Shown: positions 14,750-23,900 of the stretch, one piece after another
Position numbering within the stretch: position 1 is the stretch's first letter
Layout: each line of letters opens with the position of its first letter
From: Paenibacillus foliorum
Lineage (GTDB): Bacteria; Bacillota; Bacilli; Paenibacillales; NBRC-103111
Length of the DNA stretch: 35,473 bases
Reading direction: 5' to 3'
Assembly (NCBI RefSeq): GCF_013141765.1
Contig: NZ_WHOD01000118.1
Span: 1 to 35,473, forward strand
Translations under genes and position numbers: made by a program
The notes under the pieces: generated by a model
What the model was told of the DNA's origin: nothing
The model's input: only the letters and a program-made list of their open reading frames with translations
The model's database searches: none

Positions 14750-14769
14750 TTTCATCCTCCTGGAAATGG

Positions 14770-16254
14770 CTAGATTTTCAATTCCACAATCTTTGTCGCG
14801 ATTTGTTTGCAAAATTCCCTATCATGCTCGACAAAAAGAATGGTTGGTGAGTATTCAAGCAGTAGCTCTTCAATTTGCATGCGTGAAATAATATCAATGA
14901 AATTAAGCGGCTCATCCCAAATGTGCAAATGAACATTCTCACTAAGACTTTTTGCAATCAATACTTTTTTCTTTTGTCCTCCACTAAATGATGAAATATC
15001 CTTTTCAAATTGACTTCTGGAAAAATCAAGTTTTCTTAAAATCGATTTAAAAAGACTTTCATCAATCCCACTGTTCGCAGCATAGTCAGATAAATTGCCT
15101 TGAAGATGGGATGTGTCCTGGGAGACGTAGGATATTCTCAACTGGCTGTCCTTCCTGAAGGTGCCTGTATAGTTTATATCCTCACCGCAAATAAGTTTAA
15201 TGATGCTTGATTTTCCAGAGCCATTTTCACCCGAAAGAGCAATTCGTTCACCTTGGTCAATCGTAAAACTTATATCTGCACAAACGATCTTCTCACCGTA
15301 AAAAATGGAAATATGATCAAGTTCAGCAAGTTGATTTTTATGAAAAGCAAGCTGCGAAATCTCTAAGCTATCTGAGCTTTCGATATTTTTAAGGAGTTTA
15401 GACTTTTCATTAATAGCCAATTGTTGCCTTTGCTCAATAGCTTTAGAACGTTTCATCATTTTAGCAGCTTTGTGGCCAATATATCCTTTATCAACTTTAG
15501 AACCAGAATTTCTTGTTCCGTTCTTTGTTTTTTCCACTTCGTGCGACCAGCTGCCCGTCCGTTTAGCGGAATCTGACAATCGTTTAATGTCTTTTCTAAG
15601 TTTTTCGTTCTCAGCAAGCTCGAAGTTATCTTGCCTCATCTTATTTTCCCACCAACTTGAAAAATTACCTTTTTGAATTTCTATGTTGGTCTTATTGATA
15701 GAAAGTATGTGGTCTACACAGTTATCAAGAAATGATCTGTCATGTGATACCAAAATAAATCCACTTTTCGACTTGAGATAATTACTGACCAGTTTTCTTG
15801 CTTTCATATCAAGATGATTGGTCGGTTCATCAATTAAAAGAAAACTATTTTCCTTAATAAATAAGGTAGCAAGCAATACTTTCGTCTGCTCTCCGTTAGA
15901 CAATGAATCAAATGGTCGATACAAAACATCCTCAGAAACCTTTAGCAAGGAAAGCTCGCGCATTAATTGCCAGTGAAGATAGTCTGGAAAAATGTCGTTG
16001 ATGACATCAATGGTATTATTTTCTTTGTTCTCGACAGGGAAAGGGAAATATTCAAAACTGACATTAGCCGAAATATACCCACTGTATTCATATTTACCAA
16101 GCAACAAATTGAGAAATGTTGTCTTTCCTCTACCATTTCTTCCTGTAAACCCTAGTTTCCAATCGGTATCAATTTGGAAATTTACGTTTTCAAATATGTT
16201 ATCGTAACTTCCTTCATAGGCAAACGTCAGGTTTGTAACATTTATTAATGACAT
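14770..16254 (-). CDS. ABC-F ribosomal protection protein, Lsa-like
   Basis: A 494-residue ABC-F protein with two ATPase domains and no membrane segment. Domain 1: Walker A GRNGRGKTT (38-46), signature LSNGEQ (118-123), Walker B LLIDEPTNHLD (139-149; Glu143). Domain 2: GENGSGKSS (342-350), FSGGQ (423-427), WDEPLNFID (446-454). The linker between them (about 180-305) is the antibiotic-resistance region that reaches the peptidyl-transferase centre. The start IDTDWKLGFTGRNGRGKTT is characteristic of Lsa-type proteins, which protect against lincosamides, streptogramin A and pleuromutilins. AGGAGG lies 8 nt before the ATG. The attenuation leader upstream (16285-16500) strongly supports antibiotic-inducible expression. 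Base composition is AT-rich compared with the neighbouring Cfr-like gene. Confidence 0.9.
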   Translation of the reverse strand: MSLINVTNLTFAYEGSYDNIFENVNFQIDTDWKLGFTGRNGRGKTTFLNLLLGKYEYSGYISANVSFEYFPFPVENKENNTIDVINDIFPDYLHWQLMRELSLLKVSEDVLYRPFDSLSNGEQTKVLLATLFIKENSFLLIDEPTNHLDMKARKLVSNYLKSKSGFILVSHDRSFLDNCVDHILSINKTNIEIQKGNFSSWWENKMRQDNFELAENEKLRKDIKRLSDSAKRTGSWSHEVEKTKNGTRNSGSKVDKGYIGHKAAKMMKRSKAIEQRQQLAINEKSKLLKNIESSDSLEISQLAFHKNQLAELDHISIFYGEKIVCADISFTIDQGERIALSGENGSGKSSIIKLICGEDINYTGTFRKDSQLRISYVSQDTSHLQGNLSDYAANSGIDESLFKSILRKLDFSRSQFEKDISSFSGGQKKKVLIAKSLSENVHLHIWDEPLNFIDIISRMQIEELLLEYSPTILFVEHDREFCKQIATKIVELKI

Positions 16255-16272
16255 AGAATTATCCTCCTGTAT

Positions 16273-16313
16273 AAAAAAATAAAAAGCTACAAGAAAGTTA
16301 CATTCTTGTAGCT
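16273..16313 (-). terminator. Leader terminator of the ABC-F gene (attenuator hairpin)
   Basis: On the minus strand a 10-bp stem, AGCTACAAGA (16304-16313) and TCTTGTAGCT (16285-16294) with a 9-nt loop, is followed by TTTTTATTTTTTT. It sits 30 nt before the ABC-F start codon, so when formed it would end transcription ahead of the gene. Confidence 0.9.
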
Positions 16314-16397
16314 CAAATAAATACAGTTAATCAACCCCAGTATGGAGTTAAATAAGGATATATTGTTCGAGTGAAAGACAATGTAACTTTCTTGCAT
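16287..16397 (-). other. Open frame inside the ABC-F leader, probably untranslated
   Basis: A 36-codon frame starts MQESYIVFHSNN and ends KNVTFL, with its stop codon inside the terminator stem. It has no Shine-Dalgarno sequence (TTTTATTTTGT precedes the ATG), so its openness may be a by-product of the pairing segments. A ribosome-stalling peptide cannot be excluded. Confidence 0.25.
16290..16394 (-). promoter_or_regulatory. Antiterminator pairing in the ABC-F leader
   Basis: CAAGAAAGTTACATT in the nascent RNA (16380-16394, minus strand) is perfectly complementary over 15 nt to AATGTAACTTTCTTG (16290-16304). The downstream partner contains the loop and half of the 3' arm of the terminator hairpin (16285-16313), so the two structures are mutually exclusive. 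A further upstream stem (ATAAAACA/TGTTTTAT around GCGA/TCGC, 16403-16439) may control access to the upstream strand. Confidence 0.8.
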
Positions 16398-16455
16398 ACA
16401 AAATAAAACACGCGAAAAATATCGCTTTTACTGTTTTATCGTTAGCAAGAAATAC

Positions 16456-16523
16456 CTACATTATGCTTTCAACTCCTTACATTGATTTATGAGAATTATA
16501 TCATCATCATTATTAATTTTCAA
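16456..16523 (-). promoter_or_regulatory. ABC-F leader promoter and start-stop uORF
   Basis: -35 TTGAAA (16518-16523), 17-bp spacer, -10 TATAAT (16495-16500), giving a start site near 16488. About 10 nt into the RNA is AAGGAG (16473-16478), followed 11 nt later by ATG-TAG (16456-16461), a start codon immediately followed by a stop. Minimal upstream ORFs of this kind are known to sense ribosome-targeting antibiotics ahead of ABC-F genes; whether this one is used is inference. Confidence 0.75.
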
Positions 16524-16534
16524 GAAATGAGTTT

Positions 16535-16668
16535 CTAGTAACTATCTCCTATCTCCTGACCTCCACCTTGCAATGTAAAGCCAGCACCAACATTTCGGCA
16601 TCCTTCTTAATGGTCAATAACCTATTATTTTCTACGACGATTCCCTTTAAACCACTCCGAACCTTCAT
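16535..16668 (-). pseudogene. NUDIX hydrolase remnant (N-terminal part, frameshifted)
   Basis: From ATG 16668 the frame reads MKVRSGLKGIVVENNRLL then TIKKD, the usual first strands of a NUDIX domain. A neighbouring frame then continues GAGFTLQGGGQEIGDSY, matching the W-x-LPGGGQEYGES start of the NUDIX box, before a stop at 16535. The catalytic helix (REx2EE) and the rest are missing. The remnant ends just where the ABC-F promoter begins, so insertion of the ABC-F segment or a deletion probably truncated it. Confidence 0.65.
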
Positions 16669-16749
16669 AACATAACTTCTTTCATTTGAAATCTATCTCA
16701 TAAATATTCATATGAAATATGCATGTTTCCTGCATATTTCCACAATCTT

Positions 16750-16805
16750 CTGCCCGTTACTTTAATACACAAATAGAAGCTGCCACAAAGCAAGCCCCTC
16801 AAATA
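16750..16805. repeat. A-type interspersed repeat, truncated copy A8
   Basis: Left end CTGCCCGTTACTTTAAT is identical to copy A5, followed by the interior GAAGCTGCCACAAAGCAAGCCCCTCAA-like segment. The right end is lost after about 50 bp. Confidence 0.65.
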
Positions 16806-16881
16806 ACTAATAATCTTGAAATCATTGATAAAGATTATTCTTTCATCATTATTTTCATTTCAGGGTCTCCCGAAAGCTGTA

Positions 16882-16993
16882 TCAATTAAAAAACGACCCA
16901 ATTAACTTGGCAAATTCAATTTGATTTAGGTCATCTATTTTCCTTAGTCTTTTTACATTTTCCCCAATTGTGAGTTGTAATTCAATTTGTCAT
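16882..16993 (-). pseudogene. XRE-type HTH regulator remnant
   Basis: After AGGAG and an 8-nt spacer, ATG 16993 reads M-T-N and then stops. Removing one T restores a frame ELQLTIGENVKRLRKIDDLN then QIEFAKLIGSFFN-stop. I-G-E-N-x-K-R-L-R-K-x8-Q-x-E-x-AKLIG is the first half of a Cro/C1-type HTH; it breaks off before the recognition helix. So it carries both a frameshift and a truncation. Confidence 0.6.
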
Positions 16994-16995
16994 TG

Positions 16996-17020
16996 AAAAC
17001 ACTCCTATTTGGGGTGTTTT
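16996..17020 (-). terminator. Small terminator-like hairpin
   Basis: AAAACACTCC and GGGGTGTTTT form a stem with a 5-nt loop. On the minus strand the right arm ends GTGTTTTC. It overlaps the stop codon of the unknown frame at 17005 and the ribosome binding site of the XRE remnant. Confidence 0.45.
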
Positions 17021-17276
17021 GTAATGTCTTTTTGGCACTTGCTGTAATGACAATTGGCATAAAGTGTGGATTCATGTAATAAATTTTGGCATAACCTGTT
17101 CCTATAACTTGAATCAAAATAATATGTAGTTACTAAATAACCTTCTGAAACATCAACTGAAGGATAAGGCAAACAAATCGACTCAGGCCTCACCACAAAA
17201 GTTGGTTAAAGTCGGATGTTGTTGTAAAGACAACTTCTCGGTTATTGGTGTGGACGTAGAACTCAAAGTTTAGACT
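17005..17276 (-). pseudogene. Decayed gene of unknown family downstream of the CD-NTase remnant
   Basis: Two abutting frames read like protein: first VSLNFEFYVHTNNREVVFTT up to FNQLLW, then, one base out of register, PTFVVRPESICLPYPSVD through SKCQKDITKHPK. No start codon with a ribosome binding site is visible for the first. The order (cyclase remnant, then this) would fit a CBASS-type effector or accessory gene, but no effector family is recognisable. Confidence 0.3.
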
Positions 17277-17278
17277 GA

Positions 17279-17634
17279 CTACTCCCCAAACAAATCTGCC
17301 CACTTATCCAAACTTCTTAAAGAATCAGCTTGTCCTTGTTTCTTCTGTAAAATTTTGAATACTTGGGACATTTGCCTTCTCTCAATGCTATTACTGCTTC
17401 CTAGATAGTTATCTACATGAACTGACTGCCCTGTGCCGTCTCTGATAGGCGAAAGAACAGCTCTTTCTGAATGTTTGAGGAAATGTTCAATCATTCCCTT
17501 ATATGTCCTTTGTTGTGGTCTGTTCTTAAATGCATCGATCGCTAGTGATTCAATATGGTAACCCGACAACTGTCTATACTCAGGTAAATTTGAATTAATT
17601 TTATACGAGATATAGTTTTATTATAACTTTGCAT
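17279..17634 (-). pseudogene. CD-NTase (CBASS-type oligonucleotide cyclase) remnant
   Basis: The last 96 codons read LSGYHIESLAIDAF, then RDGTGQSVHVDNYLG-S-x2-S-x-ERRQ and KWADLFGE. This pattern (SGYH-x-ESLA, D-x-TGQS-x2-VD-x-YLG) is the C-terminal helical part of bacterial cGAS/DncV-like nucleotidyltransferases. The catalytic half with G-S-x(n)-D-x-D is absent. An intact gene start, GGAGGT then ATG 17634 reading MQSYNKTISRIK, lies just upstream in another frame. The simplest reading is one internal deletion that removed the core and shifted the frame. Confidence 0.65.
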
Positions 17635-17645
17635 ATGTTACCTCC

Positions 17646-17849
17646 AAAAGTTCTTTAACTTACTTACGTACTCTTACCTCCATTGATGCCCGTGAACAAA
17701 GTAAGGGCGGCTTAGCCCCTACCTCGTTTGGACTTTCACTAGGCGCATTCTCCTTTAACACAATAACCTCTTCACCGCCAAAGGACCTCCCATGGGTACT
17801 ATTACCATTCCCACTCCACTTCGCCTTGGATCACCTCGTAATATAAAAC
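17646..17849. other. Unexplained non-coding stretch, possibly a structured RNA fragment
   Basis: No open frame is supported. The minus strand is purine-rich with short self-complementary pieces (GCCGCCCTTAC.../...CACGGGC) and a phrase, CAAGGCGAAGTGGAGTGGG, that recalls group II intron RNA. There is no reverse transcriptase, domain V or intron boundary nearby, so at most it is a decayed fragment. Confidence 0.25.
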
Positions 17850-17890
17850 GAAGCACACCATCAATCCGAACCGGATTCATGATGTGCTTC
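17850..17890 (-). terminator. Strong terminator of the pectin-utilisation operon
   Basis: A long, nearly perfect inverted repeat: GAAGCACATCATGAATCCG and CGGATTGATGGTGTGCTTC with only two mismatches and a 3-nt loop. It is followed on the minus strand by GTTTTATATT. It lies 20 nt after the stop codon of the 2033-residue protein. Confidence 0.85.
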
Positions 17891-17909
17891 AGTTGTTCTG
17901 TCGTATCCT

Positions 17910-20900
17910 TTATTGCTTATTAAACATTCGGTACATGATCACTGCTGCTTCTGCTCTTGTAGTATTACCACGAGGGTTAAGGTGGCTTCCGTCTCCTGTC
18001 ACTATGCCTCCTTTAACCATGGAAGCGACACTTTCCTTTGCATAGGAAGCTACATCGGACTTATCTTTAAATGGTTCAAGATCGGATGTGCTGCCATGTT
18101 CACCAGACCCTAGTGTCAGTTGAAGTGCATTTGCGCAAAGCACAATCATATCCTGCCGTGATATTTTATCCTGTGGATTAAACCAGTTTTCCCCGATTCC
18201 GTCGCTTATGCCAACCTTCCTTGCAATGCCAAGCTCTTGATAGAAATAGTCTGACTTACTTACATCGCTGAAGTTGCCGTCAATGTCTGCGGAAATTCCC
18301 AGAGTTCTCACCAGAAGTACAAGGAAATCTGCTCTTGTAATGCTTTCGGCCGGCGAAAATGTAATATCCGACGTTCCGCTGATAACCCCTTTGGAAGCGA
18401 GCACTTCAATCTGCTTTTTCGCCCACCCGTAGCTGCTTATATCATCAAAAGTTTTATAATCGAAAGAGGGGGCATATTTGCCGAAATGCGTCGTTTTAAA
18501 AGTAACCTTTCCCGTTGCTGTATCATATTTTCCATTCGGCACCTTCACCGCATTTCCATCCCCATCCAAATACAAGACGATGATATGCTCAGGGTCCTTC
18601 ATTTCCTGATCCGATGGCTTAAACGGTATCGATATCGTAACGGCAGCTTCAGGGTTATCGTATTTTACTATCTGACCGTCAACCTTCATTTGAAGGTCCA
18701 GTATGGGCCTATCCCCGATAGTTTCCTTAACCACAAACTCAATAGGAAATGCGATTGTTGATGAAGCCGATACTTCGGAGGGCTTGAGTAAATTACCCGG
18801 CAGTTCTATCGTTGCAAACGGAGTCGTAATTGCTATCTTTTGCGTCTTATCTCCGTTTGTTACATAACTTGCGGGCAATACGGGTTCATATACTTTAGTA
18901 CCGTCCACCTTTGGCACTTGAACTTTTACCGTCTTCACTCCATTATGATCCGCCGCTGCTTTTTCCAATGCATTTTTCAAATCGGCCGCGGAGATTTCCG
19001 CTTTTGCCGTTCCTGTCGACTTATCCAGCACTGCATCTACATTTATAGAAGATGAAACATTAGTGACTTTGGGAGCTGTGGGGTCTATTGTCACTGTCTG
19101 AGTGGACGGTTCGTTGTTGGAGCTCCTGTTACTGCTGTTATCAGCCCTTCTGGTTATAGTAAGTATATACGTTTTCGTAGTACCGTCTTGTGCTGTTACA
19201 ACGACGGATATCGTGTTAGCGCCAAAGTTCAGATTCGCCGAGTAATTACCGCCTGACTCGGTCGAAACTCCGTTTACTGCTATGGCAGCATGAGCGGAAT
19301 TGGCGGTTGGAGCAATGGTTACAGCACTTATGGCATAACCGACATTTGCTGTGTAATTGGTTGTTTCCTTATCAAATAAGGGTGTCAGTATACCTGGAGT
19401 GACGATGAGACTGCTTAATGCAGCATCGCTGCTCAGCACCAAATCGTTCAAAACGGTCACATTAGCCACGGCCTCGTATACGCGATTGGTAACTGTAATG
19501 ACCGAGCTTCCTGCGCGGACTGCCGTTATTTTCCCCGAAGCATCCACTGTCGCTACACTTGTATCGGATGATGCAAAAGTACTTGAACCTGTTACGTCCA
19601 AAGTATCTCCGTTTTCATAACTTTGCGTAACTTTAATATTCCGAGACTCACCAACATGGAGGCTGTACCCTGTCGTACCCAGCACGATACCTGTTGAATT
19701 GAACGCATCCACCATCATTATAGGCTCTCTTGCATCCGAAGGAGATACATTCGTTGTGCTGTTTGTAAAAAGTACTCCATCTGCATGCCTGACATAATAA
19801 CCATAGGCCGGCAGATCTCCCCATATATTCGATTCGGGATACTGTCCGAGCGCATATTCAGGCGGATTTCCAGGCACTTTCGTTATTCCGCCTTTGTATG
19901 TCATATTCACATTGTCGAAATAAATATTTTTTAATCGGTAGTTGGTACCATCCGACATGTTAGCGCCTGATATCGGAGAAGCCCAGGACGTGTTCATATT
20001 TTTTCCGATGATATCCTGGAACCGGACCGTATCCATCGTTCCCTTTTTAGCTTTATCGTCTTTTGTCGTACGGTCGCTTCTCTTAGCAAGAATGACAAAG
20101 AATGGGTTGCCTGCATCCTGGACATCAATTCTTTGGAAGGTAATGTTGGATACGTCTGCTCCGTCAACCGATTCCACGCACATGGCGCAATATTTAACGC
20201 CCTTGACCATGTTGTCTTCAAACCGGACATTTTTAAACGCCCCGTAACTGGCTGTTCCAAACTTCAAGCCGTTTGTACCCGAAGCGGTAACATTGGAATT
20301 TCGGACGAGTACGTCCTCAACTCCACGGCGTTTACCGCTTTTAATGCATATCGCATCGTCCCCGGTATTTACCGTCACCTCTTCAATCAATACGTGATGG
20401 GAATCGACAATATCAAAACCGTCTCTGTTGCTTGAAAGCTTCACATCCAAGTAGATATTTCTAATGATCAGATAATCGGTTTCCGCATTGACAACGGTCC
20501 ACATGCCGGATTTCTTAATATATAAATTTTGCATGGTTACATTGCTGCTAAGTACAGTATAAATAGCCATCGGCCTTGTAGGTTCGCTGCCTACGGTAAA
20601 GGAGTCGCCGCTTCCGTCGATGGTTCCTCCACCATCAATGGTCACGTTTTCCACATGATCCGCATAAATCAGCGCTTTATTGCAATTGGCTGCAGGGCCT
20701 AATTGCGTGTTGTAAGTAAGCGGATTCGTATCCGGATAATCAGCAGTGGAAGAGCTGCCCTTTAAGGTTGCCGTATGATCAATATAAAGTGTCATATTGC
20801 TCTTTAATTGGATCATCCCTGAAAGGAATATGCCGTCATGTAAGTAAACCGACCCGCCAGTGCCCGCAGCCTCTTCGATGGCAGCTTGTATCGCAGCTGT

Positions 20901-23900
20901 GTCCTTCGTTAGACCGTCTCCTATGGCACCGTAATTTTTAACATCGAATACGGGTGCCGGCGGCCCTCCGATGAAGGCTGCCTGGCTGTATACTTTAACA
21001 TTGTCAAAGTAAAGCGTGCCGGTATTGCCCGCGTCGATGCCGAAGGATATTTTCCCTACATCCGAAGCCGGGGCCAAAAGGCTGATTCCGCCTACTTTTT
21101 TCATTCCGTCAATGTAAAGATCGTACTTACTGGCGCCTGTATCGATCACCGCCCTAACGATGTACCATTTGTCCGCATTGAAAGATACTCCTGTATTGGT
21201 CAACGACCCGTTTTTGTTGTATACAATGTTCCCGTCTTTGAATGCTATGGCCGCTATCGTATTGCCGTTACCGTCATAGATGTATGGGATGTACTTGGTT
21301 CCGGCTGTCTCCATGGCTTTAACCTTAGCTTCTATGGTCACTGTTCCGTTTAAAGATGAGAACGTCCTTGCAGCAGCTGCCGCATTCGTTCCAGTGCTTT
21401 TAGTTATCATGACGCTCTTATCGACCGGGAACGGGACTTCCTGCACGCTCACAGTACCGCCGGATGTATCTGCTACCCAGCCATTCGGTGTATCTCCTTT
21501 TTTATCGCGGTTAAAGTCATCCTTGACCGTAAAACCCGTAGCTGCTTTCGGGAAATTCACAGGCGGCGCCGCACTAGTGGCAGTGACTTTACTGCTTTGC
21601 ACAGATTCGATCACTTGTCCTCCCGGAGTAATATACGCGGAGGATACCTTGTAATCGTAAGCGGTGTTAGGCGATATGCTGTTATCGATATATGCGGCAA
21701 TGCCGGGCTGAGATTGTCCGACATAGCTGTACCGGCTATCTCCCGCTTTCGCTCTGTAGATGCTGTATTTCGTAACATTAGCCGCAGGGGTCCAGTTTAA
21801 TGTTATGGAAGTGCTCCATTCAGCCCCTACGCTAAGTCCTTGAGGGACAGTTAGGGCCGAAATAGAGTTTACGGTCACAGTGGCCTGGACCTGGTACACA
21901 CTTTGCCCTACTGTATATAATGCATTCAGCTGTGCAGTCCCTGCGCGGATAGCCGTAATTTTCCCTGTCCCGTCAATGGCTGCAACACTGGGCATTGAAG
22001 ATGTGTACGTACTGCTGCTCGTTACATTCTGAGCGGCTCCGTCCGTGTCAACCGTATTCACTCTCGCATTAAAAGTGTCACCTTCATAAAGGGTATAGGC
22101 CGGTTGGTCAAAGTTAATTCCTGTGATTTGAGCAGGAGGCAGCGTATATACTTTAACGTTATCGACATAGCTTGTGGATGCGTCACTATTATCCGCTTTA
22201 AACATAACCCTTGTAATATTGGTTGTACCGTCAAAAGGAGTTACCAGGTCCGATCTGTCCACCGTCTGCTGGACCCCGTCAATCCAAAGATCATACGTAT
22301 TCGCGTTCGTATTCACGATGATTTTAATGTTATACCACTGGTTTGGCACAAAAGGTTGCGTATTGATTTGCCGGGAAGCACCGATGGCAACGAAATAACC
22401 GTTTCTAAGCCCAAACTTCATGACAGCCTTGTCTTTATTGTTGTAGATGTATGGAGACACGCTAAATTGCGTCCCATTCGTCATAATCTTGGCCTCTATT
22501 GCCACTTTTCCGGTGAGTCCAGAAAAAGTATTGTTAGCTTCGGCGGCATCATTTTTGTTCTTTACGTATAGGCTTAAGCTCTTGTCCGCTGCAGAAGGAA
22601 CTTCTGCTACCGCTACCGCTCCGGATCCTGAGTTAATGTTGGTCCACCCGTCCGGCACCGATCCTGTTGCTGCGCTGTTGAAGTCATCATTGACAATAAA
22701 CCCTGATGCCGCTGGTGTTTCAGCGCTTACTTTAGGACTATGAGACGATTCGATCACTTGCCCTCCCATAGTCGTGAATACCGACGATACGATGTAATCA
22801 TACGCTGTGCTTGCCGCTACGGTATTATCCGTAAAAGAGGTTGTTGTCGATTCTCCGACTTTGCTGTACAGCCCGCTTCCTGCAGCTGCCCTGTATATAT
22901 AGTATTTGGCCGCATTCGACGATGCAGACCAATTCAATTGCAGCAATGTGCCCGCCACTGTACCTGCGCTAAGCCCAGTCGGTGCCGTTAGAGCCGGAAG
23001 CGGATTGACAATCACCGTTGCCGATGCAGGGGTGCCGTATACGCTATTTGAAACCGAGATTTGCGTTGTACCCTGATTGCGAGCAGTAACTCCCCCTGTT
23101 GATGGATCAACGGACGCAATTGTCGGATTTAAGGATGAAAAGACATTCCCGCTCGTTAACACTTGCTTGCTATTATCTGAATAAACGGCTTGAACTACAG
23201 CATTAAAAACATCGCCTTGATAAACGTTATATGTAGCCGAATCAAAAGCTAAACCGGTTACTACAGCCGTAGGCGTTGTTGTATATACTTTTACATTGTC
23301 GTAGTAAATGGCGCCGGTGTTGTTTCCTGTATCCATTTTAAAGGTGACTTTTCCTACTGACCCGCCCGACGCAGCTGCCAGGCCCTGACCGGTTAATTTG
23401 CTGATTCCGTTAATATACAGATCATAAATATCGCTGGATGTATTGATTACCATTTTGAGGTCATACCATGTGCCTTGAGTAAAGGCTTGTACATCTTGCT
23501 GGGTCGATCCGCTATTGGCCTTTATTTTTCCGCCGTTCAATTGTATCTTTACTATGGACGAGCCGGCCCCATTCGTTATATAAGGAGCAACCTGGGTTCC
23601 GGTCATAGCACCGCTAGACATAATGCTGGCTTCTACAATGACTAAGCCTTTTAACGGTTGGCTTGTAAAATCTAAGGATGACTCCGCCTTGGTCGTACTT
23701 GAAGTACTGGTCCTGTTAATTTTTACACTTCTGTTGGATGAATCGGGTACATCCTCCACCGTTACCGAACCGCCTGTCGTAGTGGTTGACCAGAAATTAG
23801 TATCCGCTACGCCATTGCCTGCCGAGGACCAATCCGCATAATTAGGTGCTTGACCTGTCGGAAAATGAGTACTGTTGTTAAAATTTTCATTCAAATAGAT

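Noticed and set aside
15548..15566. CTGCCCGTCCGTTTAGCGG, resembling an A-repeat left end, inside the ABC-F gene
   Set aside because: It lies in a continuous conserved coding region (DSAKRTGSW) and has no other repeat features; probably chance similarity.
17279..17634. Functional short CD-NTase
   Set aside because: The nucleotidyltransferase core with its metal-binding aspartates is absent and the preserved start codon is in a different frame.
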